Below, piece by piece: positions 13,568 through 22,254 of a DNA stretch of 64,000 nt; position 1 is the first letter of the stretch; each line of letters begins with the position of its first letter. The stretch comes from an uncultured Bacteroidales bacterium (GTDB lineage Bacteria; Bacteroidota; Bacteroidia; Bacteroidales; F082). The translations under genes and the position numbers were made by a program. The notes beneath the pieces are model-generated. The model did not search any database. It saw only the letters and a program-made list of their open reading frames with translations, and had not been told where the DNA came from. Location: the NCBI GenBank assembly GCA_900318265.1, contig ONKA01000004.1:1-64000 (forward strand), in the 5' to 3' direction.

Positions 13568-16039
13568 TTAATATGCATCTTCCATCTGCTGTTCCTCGCC
13601 ACCGCCTTCATCACCACCTTCATCGCCTCCAGGACGGTTGCGTTTGATGTTCTGCTGGTTGATGCGGTAGTTGAAGTTGAGCGAGAACGAACGACGGTTC
13701 CACGTGCTGGTGTTGTACTGCCAGAAACCGTCGCCCCACGACTCGCCGCCCCAGCTGCGAGAGTTGAAGAGGTCGCGCACGTTGAAGGTGATGGTGCCGT
13801 TGCCATTGAAGATTTCCTTGCTCACAGCAAGGTCCATCCACCAGTTGCCCTTGTGCATGCCCAAGGGTTCCTTGTGCGGTCCCATGATGTGGGCGGTCAG
13901 TTGCAGGTCGAACCAGTCACTTACCTTGAACTTCGACACGGCACGGCCAAAGAGCATCCAAGTGGCATCGTCATAGACCTTGTCGTTGATGGTGCCGTTG
14001 AATTGGGAGCGGAAGAAGTTGACGTTACCGTTAAGGTTCCACCACTTGGTCATCTGGCCTTGGGCCACCATCTCCACACCGAAGTCGTCGGCCTTACCGA
14101 AGTTGATGGGCATGCTGTAGAACACGCCATCGTCCTCGTATGTATAGTGGCGGATCATATTCGTGCCGTGGCGGTAATAAGTCGTGAAGTTGAAGCTGGC
14201 CTTGTCCCAGAAGTGGATGTAACCGAGTTCGTAGCTGTCCATATAAGTGGGCGTCAAGGCGGGGTTGCCAAGGCGGATGTTGCGGTTGTCGTTATATGAA
14301 CGGAAGGGGCTCATCTGCCAGAAACCCGGACGGCGAATACGACGCGTGTAGCTCACCTGGAACTGGTTGAATTCGTTCACCGAATAGTTGATGTGAGCAC
14401 TCGGGAAGAAGTCAAAGTAAGGCTTGCCTCCGTTGATGGAGTCGTTGCCGTCGTGGGCATAGCCTTTCAGGTTGGTCAAGATGTCGGTCATCTCGGCACG
14501 CATACCCACCTGTCCCGACCAACGGCCCCATTCGTTGCCAAGGCTGGTGTACAAAGCAGCCACCTGCTCACTGTATTCATAGTCGTAGCAATAGTTGGAT
14601 AATGGCTCCCAAAGGCCGTCATTCTTCTGCCAAACGCTGTCATTGCTCAAGATGTTACGGTTGGTGTATTTCGCGCCAATCTCCCACTGCGCCTTGGTGA
14701 GGAAGGGATGCACATAGTCGATGCTGGCCTGCAGGTTGCGCATACGTTGGTCGTTGCCTGTCTTCTGATAGATGGTCCACAGTGCCTGCTGCGCATCCGC
14801 ATTAGGATAGAGCGACTCGTTGATGTCGGAGCCCGCATTCTCGGTATTGGTGAAGAAACGCATGTTGGTCTTCAGGCTGCGGCCTTTGCGTTCAAAGGTC
14901 TTGTCGTAGTCAAGGGTGACCTCATACATCGGGTCGTACTCCCAATAGTCCTCGGCACGCACATCATACGAAGCGGAGTCCCAAAGCGGATACTCATCGG
15001 AATAACGCACCACGGGATGCGTCTCCAGCTTGCCATAACGGTAGACGAATGCGGCACTCACGATGTCATGGTCCGTGATATAGTAATCGGCACCCACGCG
15101 AACGTTGTGACCCATACGATTCATCCTGCGTTCAGTGGTCTGATCGGTGAGTTGGGTGAAGAGTGTGTCGCCTTCAATGATATCACTGAAGCGCTTGGTC
15201 TTATTGACACCGCCGCCAATATTTCGACGGTTGTTGAAGCCATAGCTGCCGAAGAAATTCCAACGTTTCAAGCGGTAGTTGCCCGAAAGGCTGGCGCCGT
15301 ACATCCAAGGATAACCTCCTCTGATGTTGACCGCGCCGTTGAAGCCTTGGCGCTTGTCCTTCTTCAAGATAATGTTGATGATGCCTGCCGAGCCTTCGGC
15401 ATCATAGCGCACCGAAGGGTTGGTGATAACCTCGATGCGTTCGATCATGTCGCCTTGCAAAGTACGCAAGGCATCTTGGGTGCTCATGCCCGAGAGGCCC
15501 GACTCCTTGCCGTCGATGAGGATACGCACGCCATCGTCGCCACGTAGACTGACATTGCCTTCCACATCGACAGACACGGCGGGGATGTTCTCCAGCACCT
15601 CGATGGCGTTGCCGGCAGTGTTGGCCACATCCTTACCCACATTGAACACATGCTTGTCCAAGGTCATTTCGTAGGTGCTTTTTTCGGCCACCACATTCAC
15701 TTCGTTCAGCATGCGGCTGTCGGGCGAGAGATTGATCTTGCCTACATCGACCGTGCTCTTTGAGCCGTCGAGGTTGACGGTTTTATAGGAAGTGATGAAT
15801 CCCATATACTGCACCTCAAGCTCATAGCGGCCTTTCTCGAGTTCCATGGTGAAATGTCCCGAAGGGTCGGTGACGCAGCCCGACACGAAGGTCTTGTCGG
15901 GCAAGGTGCAAGCGCGCACCGTGGCGTATTCCATGGGATGGCCCGTCGAATTGTCGATAACGCGGCCTTTAACAGTAATGGCGTAGGTATATGGAAGACT
16001 GAACAGAAGTGCCAGTATTACAAGGAGTTGTCTTTTCAT
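13568..16039 (-). CDS. TonB-dependent receptor-like outer membrane protein (OMP_b-brl_3 family)
   Basis: An 823-residue protein starting MKRQLLVILALLFSLPYTYA (signal peptide). A carboxypeptidase-regulatory-like domain (about 22-105, TVKGRVIDNSTGHPMEYATVRA) is followed by a plug-like region (about 130-220, ENIPAVSVDVEGNVSLRGDDGVRILIDGK and ITNPSVRYDAEGSAGIINIIL), then a beta-barrel. The C-terminal tail is Gly/Glu-rich (GGDEGGDEGGGEEQQ). The family is the outer membrane beta-barrel branch of TonB receptors, and the substrate is unknown. The longer open frame to 16300 is rejected because the signal peptide and a promoter box fit the ATG at 16039. Confidence 0.88.
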   Translation of the reverse strand: MKRQLLVILALLFSLPYTYAITVKGRVIDNSTGHPMEYATVRACTLPDKTFVSGCVTDPSGHFTMELEKGRYELEVQYMGFITSYKTVNLDGSKSTVDVGKINLSPDSRMLNEVNVVAEKSTYEMTLDKHVFNVGKDVANTAGNAIEVLENIPAVSVDVEGNVSLRGDDGVRILIDGKESGLSGMSTQDALRTLQGDMIERIEVITNPSVRYDAEGSAGIINIILKKDKRQGFNGAVNIRGGYPWMYGASLSGNYRLKRWNFFGSYGFNNRRNIGGGVNKTKRFSDIIEGDTLFTQLTDQTTERRMNRMGHNVRVGADYYITDHDIVSAAFVYRYGKLETHPVVRYSDEYPLWDSASYDVRAEDYWEYDPMYEVTLDYDKTFERKGRSLKTNMRFFTNTENAGSDINESLYPNADAQQALWTIYQKTGNDQRMRNLQASIDYVHPFLTKAQWEIGAKYTNRNILSNDSVWQKNDGLWEPLSNYCYDYEYSEQVAALYTSLGNEWGRWSGQVGMRAEMTDILTNLKGYAHDGNDSINGGKPYFDFFPSAHINYSVNEFNQFQVSYTRRIRRPGFWQMSPFRSYNDNRNIRLGNPALTPTYMDSYELGYIHFWDKASFNFTTYYRHGTNMIRHYTYEDDGVFYSMPINFGKADDFGVEMVAQGQMTKWWNLNGNVNFFRSQFNGTINDKVYDDATWMLFGRAVSKFKVSDWFDLQLTAHIMGPHKEPLGMHKGNWWMDLAVSKEIFNGNGTITFNVRDLFNSRSWGGESWGDGFWQYNTSTWNRRSFSLNFNYRINQQNIKRNRPGGDEGGDEGGGEEQQMEDAY

Positions 16040-16073
16040 AGAAGGGAATTGTTTGCTCGTTTTTAGAAAGTTG

Positions 16074-16081
16074 CAAAAATA
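16074..16081 (-). promoter_or_regulatory. -7 promoter box for the TonB-type barrel gene
   Basis: TATTTTTG on the minus strand, 34 bases upstream of the ATG at 16039. Confidence 0.5.
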
Positions 16082-16220
16082 GGTCTTTTTGGGCAATACA
16101 GCGTCAAAATTGTTGCAGAAAATGAGCATCTTCAGTTCTGGTGACCGATACGACGCAGCCATAGATGCCCGCAGACGCACAAGCCAGCGTTGGCATGACA
16201 TGGCTGCTGGAGCAACAACC

Positions 16221-18713
16221 TTACATCGGATCCACGTCAATCTGAACCTGGACGGATTTGTATTCGGAATTCTGCTGAAACAAACGAATCTGCTGGGCAA
16301 TCAATTCCTTCACTTTCTGGGTGTTGTAATCCCGCCTAAACTTCACCATCATCTGCTTGATATACAGATTCTTGACTCTTGAAACCACAGGGTATTCCGG
16401 CCCAAGCAGATCCTGCTTGAAGATGGGTCGAAGCATCCTAGCCAGCTCCGCCGCGGCGGGGTTGAGTTTCTGGTAGTCCTTATGTTTCAGTCGAATGAGA
16501 ATGAGACGGTAGAAGGGCGGATAACCGAACTGGCGACGGATGACCATCTGCTTGTCATAAAGCCCACGGAAGTCGTTGCGCAACACATCTTGCAACACAG
16601 GATGCGCTGGTTCGTATGTCTGGATGATGACTTTGCCTTGCTTGCCCTTGCGCCCTGCCCTACCCGCTACCTGCGCCATCAGCTGGAAGCTGCGCTCGTG
16701 GGCGCGGAAGTCGGGGAACGAGAGCATGTTGTCGGCATTGAGGATGCCCACCACCTTCACCGAGTCGAAGTCCAAGCCTTTGGTGACCATCTGTGTGCCC
16801 ACAAGAATGTTGGTTTCCTTGTCCTGGAAGCGCTCCAAGATGCTCTGGTAGTCGTTCTTCGAGCGGGTGGTGTCGAGGTCGAGGCGGGCCACCTTGGCTT
16901 CGGGCATGACGAGACTCAAATCCTCCTCAATCTTTTCTGTCCCAAAGCCATGCATGCGAATGTTAGGGCTGTGACAGACAGGGCACTCGCTCGGCACGCT
17001 GGCCGTGTAGCCACAATAGTGGCAGCGCAACACGTTTTGGCTCTTATGGTAGATGAGGCTCACATCGCAATTGATGCACTGCGGCACATGGTGGCAGTCC
17101 TCGCACTCCAAGCGCAGCGAGAAGCCGCGTCGGTTTTGGAACAGAATGGTCTGGTTGTGCTCGTCCAAAGTCTCTTTCATGGCATCCAAAAGGGTGCTGC
17201 CAAAGTCGGCCTTCATGGTCTTGCGCCGACGTTCCACCCGCATGTCGCTGAGGATGATCTCAGGCATCTGCACGCCGCCATAGCGCTCGGTAATTTCCAC
17301 CAGATGGAAACGGCCGTTCAAGGCGTTGTAATAGCTCTCATACGAAGGCGTGGCCGAGCCCAAGAGAACGTTGGCCTTGTGCATGGCGGCCAGCACGATG
17401 GCGGCATCACGGGCGTTGTAGCGCGGCGCTGGGTCGATCTGCTTGAAGCTACTGTCGTGTTCCTCGTCGACGATGATAAGGCCGATGTCGGAATAAGGCA
17501 AGAAGATAGCCGAGCGCGAACCGATAATGATTTGATGTTTCGGGGACTGCGTCTGACCAAAGTCGCGCACCTGTTCCCACACCTCTACCCTCTCGTTGTT
17601 GCCGTAACGCGAATGGTACACGCCCAACTTGTCGCCGAAATAGGCTTTCAGGCGATTGATGATTTGAGCCGTTAGGGCGATCTCGGGCAAGAGATACAAC
17701 ACTTGCTTGCCGCGGTCAACGGCTTCCTTGATGAGCTTGATGTAAATCTCGGTCTTACCTGAAGAAGTCACGCCGTGCAGCAAGACGGGCTTGTTTTCGC
17801 CAAATCCAGCCTTGATGCCATCGTATGCTTTCTGCTGTGCTTCAGTAAGCTGTATGCTGTCCACGTCGGTCTGCACCTTGAATTCCCTGAGTCGGCTGAC
17901 CTTGCGCTCGTAGACCTCGAAAATGCCCTTTTCGGCCATGTTTTTCAGTATGGTGGAGTTGGCATTGGCCTTTTGCAGCAAGGTCTTGGCCATGACGTCG
18001 TTGTCGGCATCGCCACCGAGGGTGATGAAAGCCAAGAGCACCTCCAACTGTTTGTAGGCACGCTTGGTGAGGTTGTCCATCAACTCATGGATTTTGGCCT
18101 CCTCGCGGTATTCAGCCGCAAGCCGCACAAAACGCTCGTATTTGGCCTTGTATTTCTCGTTCAGCTCCTCCTCCATCACGAGGATGCCTTTCTCCATCAT
18201 GCTGTGAACGAGGGGCATCACTTTCTTGAAACCAATGATCTTACTCACCTCGCTGATGGTGATTTTCGGCTTGATTTGCAAGGCTTCCACGATGAGGTAT
18301 TCGAAGTCGTTCAAAGCCACGGAGTCGAGTTCATAGTCTGGCGAGAGGGCAACGGTGGTCTCGCTGCTCAGCTTCAAGGCAGAAGGCAGTGCAGCCTGCA
18401 TCACCTCTCCTGGATGGCACATGTAATAGGTCTTCACCCAGTCCCAAAACTTCAGCTGCTTCTCGTTGACCATCGGCTGATCGTCGAGCAGGTCGGTAAG
18501 GAACTTGACTTCCACCGAGGGCACTTGTTCGGTCAATCCCACGATGAGTCCCGACAGGATCTTGCTCTTGCCAAACTGCACCACTGCCCGTTGGCCCACT
18601 CGTACCTGATCGTTCAGTGCATACGGCACACGATAAGTGAAGGTGCCGGGCACCGGAATCGGCAGCAACACCTCAGCAAAAAGGGTGATTCTATCGGATG
18701 AAGAAGGATTCAT
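16221..18713 (-). CDS. priA: Primosomal protein N' (replication restart helicase PriA)
   Basis: An 830-residue 3'-5' DNA helicase that reloads the replisome at stalled forks. The N-terminal DNA-binding part has VPGTFTYRVPYAL and VGQRAVVQFG. Walker A is LLHGVTSSGKTEIY, the DEAH-type box is VDEEHDSSFKQ, and motif III is LLGSATPSYES. A zinc-binding block of four CxxC pairs runs from CEDCHHVPQCINC to CHYCGYTASVPSECPVC. VAGRAGRKGKQG is a late helicase motif. The open frame extends to 18779, but its first 22 codons are repeat copy E, so ATG 18713 is preferred. No promoter box is evident. Confidence 0.95.
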   Translation of the reverse strand: MNPSSSDRITLFAEVLLPIPVPGTFTYRVPYALNDQVRVGQRAVVQFGKSKILSGLIVGLTEQVPSVEVKFLTDLLDDQPMVNEKQLKFWDWVKTYYMCHPGEVMQAALPSALKLSSETTVALSPDYELDSVALNDFEYLIVEALQIKPKITISEVSKIIGFKKVMPLVHSMMEKGILVMEEELNEKYKAKYERFVRLAAEYREEAKIHELMDNLTKRAYKQLEVLLAFITLGGDADNDVMAKTLLQKANANSTILKNMAEKGIFEVYERKVSRLREFKVQTDVDSIQLTEAQQKAYDGIKAGFGENKPVLLHGVTSSGKTEIYIKLIKEAVDRGKQVLYLLPEIALTAQIINRLKAYFGDKLGVYHSRYGNNERVEVWEQVRDFGQTQSPKHQIIIGSRSAIFLPYSDIGLIIVDEEHDSSFKQIDPAPRYNARDAAIVLAAMHKANVLLGSATPSYESYYNALNGRFHLVEITERYGGVQMPEIILSDMRVERRRKTMKADFGSTLLDAMKETLDEHNQTILFQNRRGFSLRLECEDCHHVPQCINCDVSLIYHKSQNVLRCHYCGYTASVPSECPVCHSPNIRMHGFGTEKIEEDLSLVMPEAKVARLDLDTTRSKNDYQSILERFQDKETNILVGTQMVTKGLDFDSVKVVGILNADNMLSFPDFRAHERSFQLMAQVAGRAGRKGKQGKVIIQTYEPAHPVLQDVLRNDFRGLYDKQMVIRRQFGYPPFYRLILIRLKHKDYQKLNPAAAELARMLRPIFKQDLLGPEYPVVSRVKNLYIKQMMVKFRRDYNTQKVKELIAQQIRLFQQNSEYKSVQVQIDVDPM

Positions 18714-18779
18714 GTCTAGATTGACTTCGTCGAATCTGCGATTTGCTTCGTGCCTCGCAATGACGCGAAGCGACGACAA
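18714..18779 (-). repeat. Dispersed palindromic repeat, copy E
   Basis: CTAGATTGACTTCGTCGAAT... with CGAAGCGACGA at the far end, closely matching copy D at 3411-3479. It fills the whole gap between the T9SS plug gene and priA, so it lies where a priA promoter would be expected. Confidence 0.8.
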
Positions 18780-18781
18780 GA

Positions 18782-20053
18782 TTAATGCGAATTCACCGTG
18801 GTATAGCCGACCAGTTCATCATACCCCTTGAGGGCGTTGTAGAAGTAGAAATACAGCTTGTAGACGTTGTTGGTCTCCCAGTGGTTGCCCGCTGTCAGTT
18901 CGGTAGTGACCTCATAGGTGTTGCGGTCGACGGTGACAAACATGAAGTTGTAGTAGCCTTGTTTGAGCACCATCGAGCAGGTGTAGCCATGCAAGCGGTA
19001 GTCGTAGGTCATCTTATTGCTCTCGTTGAAGCACCAGTCGTTGAGAGCGCCCATGATGTACAAGTCCTCGTGGGTCAACGGCGCCTCACACTTATAGAAG
19101 AAGTTGACACGACAATAGTCGGCTTCGGTATTGTTGTCGAGATTTTCGTTTTCAACGTAAATGAACTTCTCTCCATGGATGTCCTCGTAGGAGGTGTAGG
19201 CCAACCTTGCCCGCGACTCGCAAGTGGCGATGTCGATCTCATAACTCTCGTCGGTCTGACGGATATGGGCAAGGTTCTCCGACTGGAAATAGAAGTTGCT
19301 TGTATTGAAGCGTCTGTACTGATTGGTTGCCTCAAACACGGTTTGTGGATGATGCTCGAAGGAGATGTAGTCGGGATAGATGTAGGTGGGATTCAATCCT
19401 TCGGCGGCATTGTCCCAACGTCCGTTCTGACGGATGGTCAGAAAGCTGTATAGCTGTGTGTTGCCCGTCAGGTAGTTGTTCAGGTTCACCTTGACGTTGA
19501 GCTGCTGGTGTGTATCGGTGAGTTCAAGGTCGTCAGGATAGCGCGGCACGGTGACACCCACATGGGCCTTCTCGTCGACCACCATGAAACGGCGGGTGAA
19601 ATAGAGGTCGTTCATGTCGTCGCCATATACCACGAGCAGGTAATTGCCCGAGACGATCGGCATCATGTCCTCGGTCGGAAACTGGAGTTGGTAGTTGACG
19701 TAATCGATTAAGGTGTTGCGCGAAAAGGCGTAGTTGTCCAAACGGTCCGAATCGTATCCCGAGGCATACTGTATGCGTTGGATGTCGGTAGGCTGCCAGT
19801 CGTGGCTGCAATGGATGAAGGTGTAGTTGAGCACCTCACCCTCCCCATCGATGACGTCGAACGAAAGAGTGAGCCGGCCTATCATATCCTCAAGCGGGAT
19901 GATGGGGTCGTTCAGCTGGTTGTCGTCGGCATAGAACAGCACGGTCTGCACCTGGGGCTTGTAGTTGAGGTTGCCGCAAGGCAGGTCGAAATCCTGGGCA
20001 AAGAGGCTTGCTGTCAGGCAAAGCGTCAGGATTAATAAGGTGATTCTTTTCAT
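18782..20053 (-). CDS. Type IX secretion system plug protein (DUF5103)
   Basis: A 423-residue secreted protein with signal peptide MKRITLLILTLCLTASLFAQ. The first conserved domain is at about 25-150 (VQTVLFYADDNQLNDPIIPL, LSFDVIDGEGEVLNYTFIHCSHDW). The sequence FIHCSHDWQPTDIQ.IQY is the hallmark I associate with the T9SS plug family. In structural work on the T9SS translocon SprA, a plug protein closes the pore when PorV is absent. The assignment rests on this family resemblance. It has a TACCTTTG promoter box at 20071-20078. The 3' end is two bases from repeat copy E. Confidence 0.82.
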   Translation of the reverse strand: MKRITLLILTLCLTASLFAQDFDLPCGNLNYKPQVQTVLFYADDNQLNDPIIPLEDMIGRLTLSFDVIDGEGEVLNYTFIHCSHDWQPTDIQRIQYASGYDSDRLDNYAFSRNTLIDYVNYQLQFPTEDMMPIVSGNYLLVVYGDDMNDLYFTRRFMVVDEKAHVGVTVPRYPDDLELTDTHQQLNVKVNLNNYLTGNTQLYSFLTIRQNGRWDNAAEGLNPTYIYPDYISFEHHPQTVFEATNQYRRFNTSNFYFQSENLAHIRQTDESYEIDIATCESRARLAYTSYEDIHGEKFIYVENENLDNNTEADYCRVNFFYKCEAPLTHEDLYIMGALNDWCFNESNKMTYDYRLHGYTCSMVLKQGYYNFMFVTVDRNTYEVTTELTAGNHWETNNVYKLYFYFYNALKGYDELVGYTTVNSH

Positions 20054-20070
20054 CGCGTTGTTATTTGGCG

Positions 20071-20078
20071 CAAAGGTA
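20071..20078 (-). promoter_or_regulatory. -7 promoter box for the T9SS plug gene
   Basis: TACCTTTG on the minus strand, 17 bases upstream of the ATG at 20053. Confidence 0.55.
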
Positions 20079-20087
20079 ATAAAAAAT

Positions 20088-20115
20088 GTAGAGACGGTGC
20101 ATGCACCGTCTCTAC
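20088..20115 (-). terminator. Perfect 28-base palindrome acting as terminator of greA-HIT operon
   Basis: GTAGAGACGGTGCA followed by its exact reverse complement, then on the minus strand ATTTTTTATT. It lies 22 bases beyond the HIT gene stop. It overlaps no gene and is only 9 bases from the promoter box of the next gene. Confidence 0.8.
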
Positions 20116-20137
20116 AAATCAGAAATGTCGAATCACC

Positions 20138-20530
20138 TTACAGGTTGGCCACGATGCGTTGCTGCACCTCGCGGAACTCCTCGTCGCTCATGTGGACATG
20201 TTCCTTCTTGAAGTCCATGTCGCCCTCTTGGGTGATGGGGATGAGGTGGATGTGGGCATGTGGCACCTCCAAGCCGATGACGGCCACGCCGATGCGTTTG
20301 CAAGGCACAGCCTTCTCGATGGCCTTGGCCACTTTCTTGGCAAAGACCATCATGGCACCGAGTTCGTTGTCATCGAGGTTGAAGATGTAGTCATCCTCGT
20401 GTTTGGGCACCACTAAAGTGTGACCCACTGCCACGGGGTTGATGTCCATGAAAGCAAAGAACTGCTCGTCTTCGGCAATCTTATAGCAAGGGATTTCGCC
20501 TTGGATAATTCTCGAGAAGATGGTAGCCAT
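20138..20530 (-). CDS. HIT family protein (HinT-like nucleotide hydrolase)
   Basis: A 130-residue cytoplasmic protein of full HIT length. It starts TIFSRIIQGEIPCYKIAED, has the strand HTLVVPKHEDDYIFNL, and carries the histidine triad HAHIHLIP near residue 93 (His-x-His-x-His-x-x). HinT-type enzymes hydrolyse AMP-lysine and other adenosine phosphoramidates. The gene follows greA by 12 bases and ends at a strong palindromic terminator, so greA and this gene form one transcription unit. Confidence 0.93.
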   Translation of the reverse strand: MATIFSRIIQGEIPCYKIAEDEQFFAFMDINPVAVGHTLVVPKHEDDYIFNLDDNELGAMMVFAKKVAKAIEKAVPCKRIGVAVIGLEVPHAHIHLIPITQEGDMDFKKEHVHMSDEEFREVQQRIVANL

Positions 20531-20542
20531 GATACTTGGGTT

Positions 20543-21016
20543 TTAACGAGTGATTTCTATGATTTCAAACTGCACCTTACCGGCGGGCACTTGAATCTCA
20601 GCCACTTCGCCCACCTGCTTGCCCAGCAGGCCTTGACCGATGGGCGAGTTGATGGAGAGCTTGCCTTCCTTGAAGTTGGCTTCCTTCTCAGGCACGATGG
20701 CGTAAGTCATCATCATGCCCGATTTGGTGTTTTTGATCTTCACCGTCGAATAGAGCAGCACCTTCGAGTTGTCCATCTTCGATTCGTCGAGGATACGGGC
20801 GTTGAAGATGAGGTCTTGCAGTTCGGCGATTTTGGCTTCAAGCAGGCCTTGGGCCTCTTTGGCAGCATCGTATTCGGCATTCTCAGAGAGGTCGCCTTTG
20901 TCGCGTGCTTCCTGGATGGCTTGCACGATGCGCGGACGTTCGTGAAGGATCAAGTCATCGAGTTCGTCCTTGAGTTTCTGTAACCCTTCTGGGGTAAAGT
21001 ATTTGATTTCTGACAT
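20543..21016 (-). CDS. greA: Transcription elongation factor GreA
   Basis: A 157-residue full-length GreA. The N-terminal coiled coil (YFTPEGLQKLKDELDDLI...RDKGDLSENAEYDAAKEAQG) ends at the acidic tip DLSENAEYDAAKE. The tip inserts into the RNA polymerase secondary channel to stimulate cleavage of backtracked RNA. The C-terminal FKBP-like domain has INSPIGQGLLGKQVGEVAEIQVPAG. Its promoter box at 21101-21108 is 84 bases upstream of the ATG, and an intrinsic terminator lies between the two, suggesting attenuation (see findings). Confidence 0.95.
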   Translation of the reverse strand: MSEIKYFTPEGLQKLKDELDDLILHERPRIVQAIQEARDKGDLSENAEYDAAKEAQGLLEAKIAELQDLIFNARILDESKMDNSKVLLYSTVKIKNTKSGMMMTYAIVPEKEANFKEGKLSINSPIGQGLLGKQVGEVAEIQVPAGKVQFEIIEITR

Positions 21017-21058
21017 GGTTAATGTTTTGTTTTTAATTCGTAACAGGTTGCAAAAAAG

Positions 21059-21082
21059 AGACCCTTACCGAAATAAGGGTCT
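21059..21082 (-). terminator. Intrinsic terminator in the greA leader
   Basis: On the minus strand AGACCCTTA-TTTCGG-TAAGGGTCT is followed by CTTTTTTG. It lies 53 bases downstream of the PorV/PorQ-like gene's stop and also downstream of the greA promoter box, so it can end both the upstream operon and short greA leader transcripts. Confidence 0.8.
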
Positions 21083-21100
21083 TCTTTTGGTTTGCGACTG

Positions 21101-21108
21101 CAAAGATA
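21101..21108 (-). promoter_or_regulatory. -7 promoter box for greA
   Basis: TATCTTTG on the minus strand. The predicted transcription start is near 21094, before the terminator hairpin at 21059-21082. Confidence 0.55.
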
Positions 21109-21135
21109 CGAATTATTTCCGAACTGATACCAGTT

Positions 21136-22221
21136 TTAGAAAATAATTCTCAAACCCACGCTGTGGGTACCACCGTAGGTGTAGGTGTCTCTGTAGGAAT
21201 AATCCAGAGCGAAACGCATGGCGTCTTCCTTCTTCGAGACCGGCACATCGATGGACAGACCAGCGCTGAGGCCACGGTTGAGGTTCATGCAGCCATCGTC
21301 GTAAAGGACGCCTTCCTTCGACCAGATGCCGTTTTCGTAGGTGTAACCGGCGCGGATCAGGAACATCTCTTTCCAGCCATACTCCAGACCGACAATGAAT
21401 TGGTCGTTGGTGAAGGAGTTGGAGATAAAGTTACCGGCCAAGGTGATCCTGTTGGTTTCGGCAAACAGGAAGTCGTAGGCGGCAGCGATGCTCAACTGGG
21501 TGGGCAATTCGAAGTCGTCGACGCGCTGCACCATCGTGAACTGTTGGTTGCCATGGTCCATGAACACGCGGAGCGAGATACCGTCACCAGAGAACTTCAT
21601 GGTGGGTCCAATGTTCTTCAGGGTGATACCGAAGTGGACGTTGTCGAAAGGACCAGTGACATACTGGATACCGGCATCAAGAGCGACACCGACACCGCCC
21701 ATATCCTTGATGGACTCGCTGATGATCTTCAGGTTGGCGCCACCGCTGATGCTGTTGGAGAAAGCCTTGGCGAACGACAAGTTGATGTTCATCAGGTTAG
21801 GCTTGTAGGTACCCAGAGTATGGGGGTCGGGGTTACCCACAGTGGTAATCGGAATTTCGCCGATGCTGAACGACATGAACGACAATCCCAACACGCTCGA
21901 CTCGCCCACGCGGGCCAAGAAGCCGAACGAGGAGATGCGGGTGTCGTTACCCACACCAACCAGCCAGCTGGTGTGGGTAAAGTTCACATCCAGGGTGCGG
22001 CACGAGCTGATGCCGGCCACGTTGCCGTAGATGGCTTCGACGCCATGAACGAACGACATGCCTGCATTGCCCCAGCCCGACGATGCGGCCCAAGGGTTAA
22101 TTAACAGCTCGGGAGCGCCAGCTTGGCCTGAACGGTCTTTGTTTCCTGCAAATGCTTGAGGAGCACTTAATCCCATAAGGATGATAAGGCTCAAGACGAT
22201 ATATCTAAATGATTTCTTCAT
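21136..22221 (-). CDS. PorV/PorQ family outer membrane protein
   Basis: A 361-residue beta-barrel protein with a signal peptide (1-25, ending QAFA). The start of the mature protein, PELLINPWAASSGWGNAGMSFVHGVEAIYGNVAGIS, is the family hallmark (PorV: ...N.A..G.A.V....N..GL). Later strands alternate as in FadL-like barrels and end in SVGLRIIF with a terminal aromatic. PorV shuttles T9SS cargo to the attachment complex, while PorQ works with the sortase PorU/PorZ. Which one this is cannot be decided. It lies 33 bases after a T9SS cargo gene, consistent with a dedicated partner. Confidence 0.82.
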   Translation of the reverse strand: MKKSFRYIVLSLIILMGLSAPQAFAGNKDRSGQAGAPELLINPWAASSGWGNAGMSFVHGVEAIYGNVAGISSCRTLDVNFTHTSWLVGVGNDTRISSFGFLARVGESSVLGLSFMSFSIGEIPITTVGNPDPHTLGTYKPNLMNINLSFAKAFSNSISGGANLKIISESIKDMGGVGVALDAGIQYVTGPFDNVHFGITLKNIGPTMKFSGDGISLRVFMDHGNQQFTMVQRVDDFELPTQLSIAAAYDFLFAETNRITLAGNFISNSFTNDQFIVGLEYGWKEMFLIRAGYTYENGIWSKEGVLYDDGCMNLNRGLSAGLSIDVPVSKKEDAMRFALDYSYRDTYTYGGTHSVGLRIIF

Positions 22222-22254
22222 GATGATAAGTTATTTACGGTTAGCAATTACATT

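Noticed and set aside
16040-16300. Upstream extension of the TonB-type barrel gene to 16300
   Set aside because: The signal peptide begins at 16039, a promoter box lies at 16074-16081, and the extension overlaps the end of priA.
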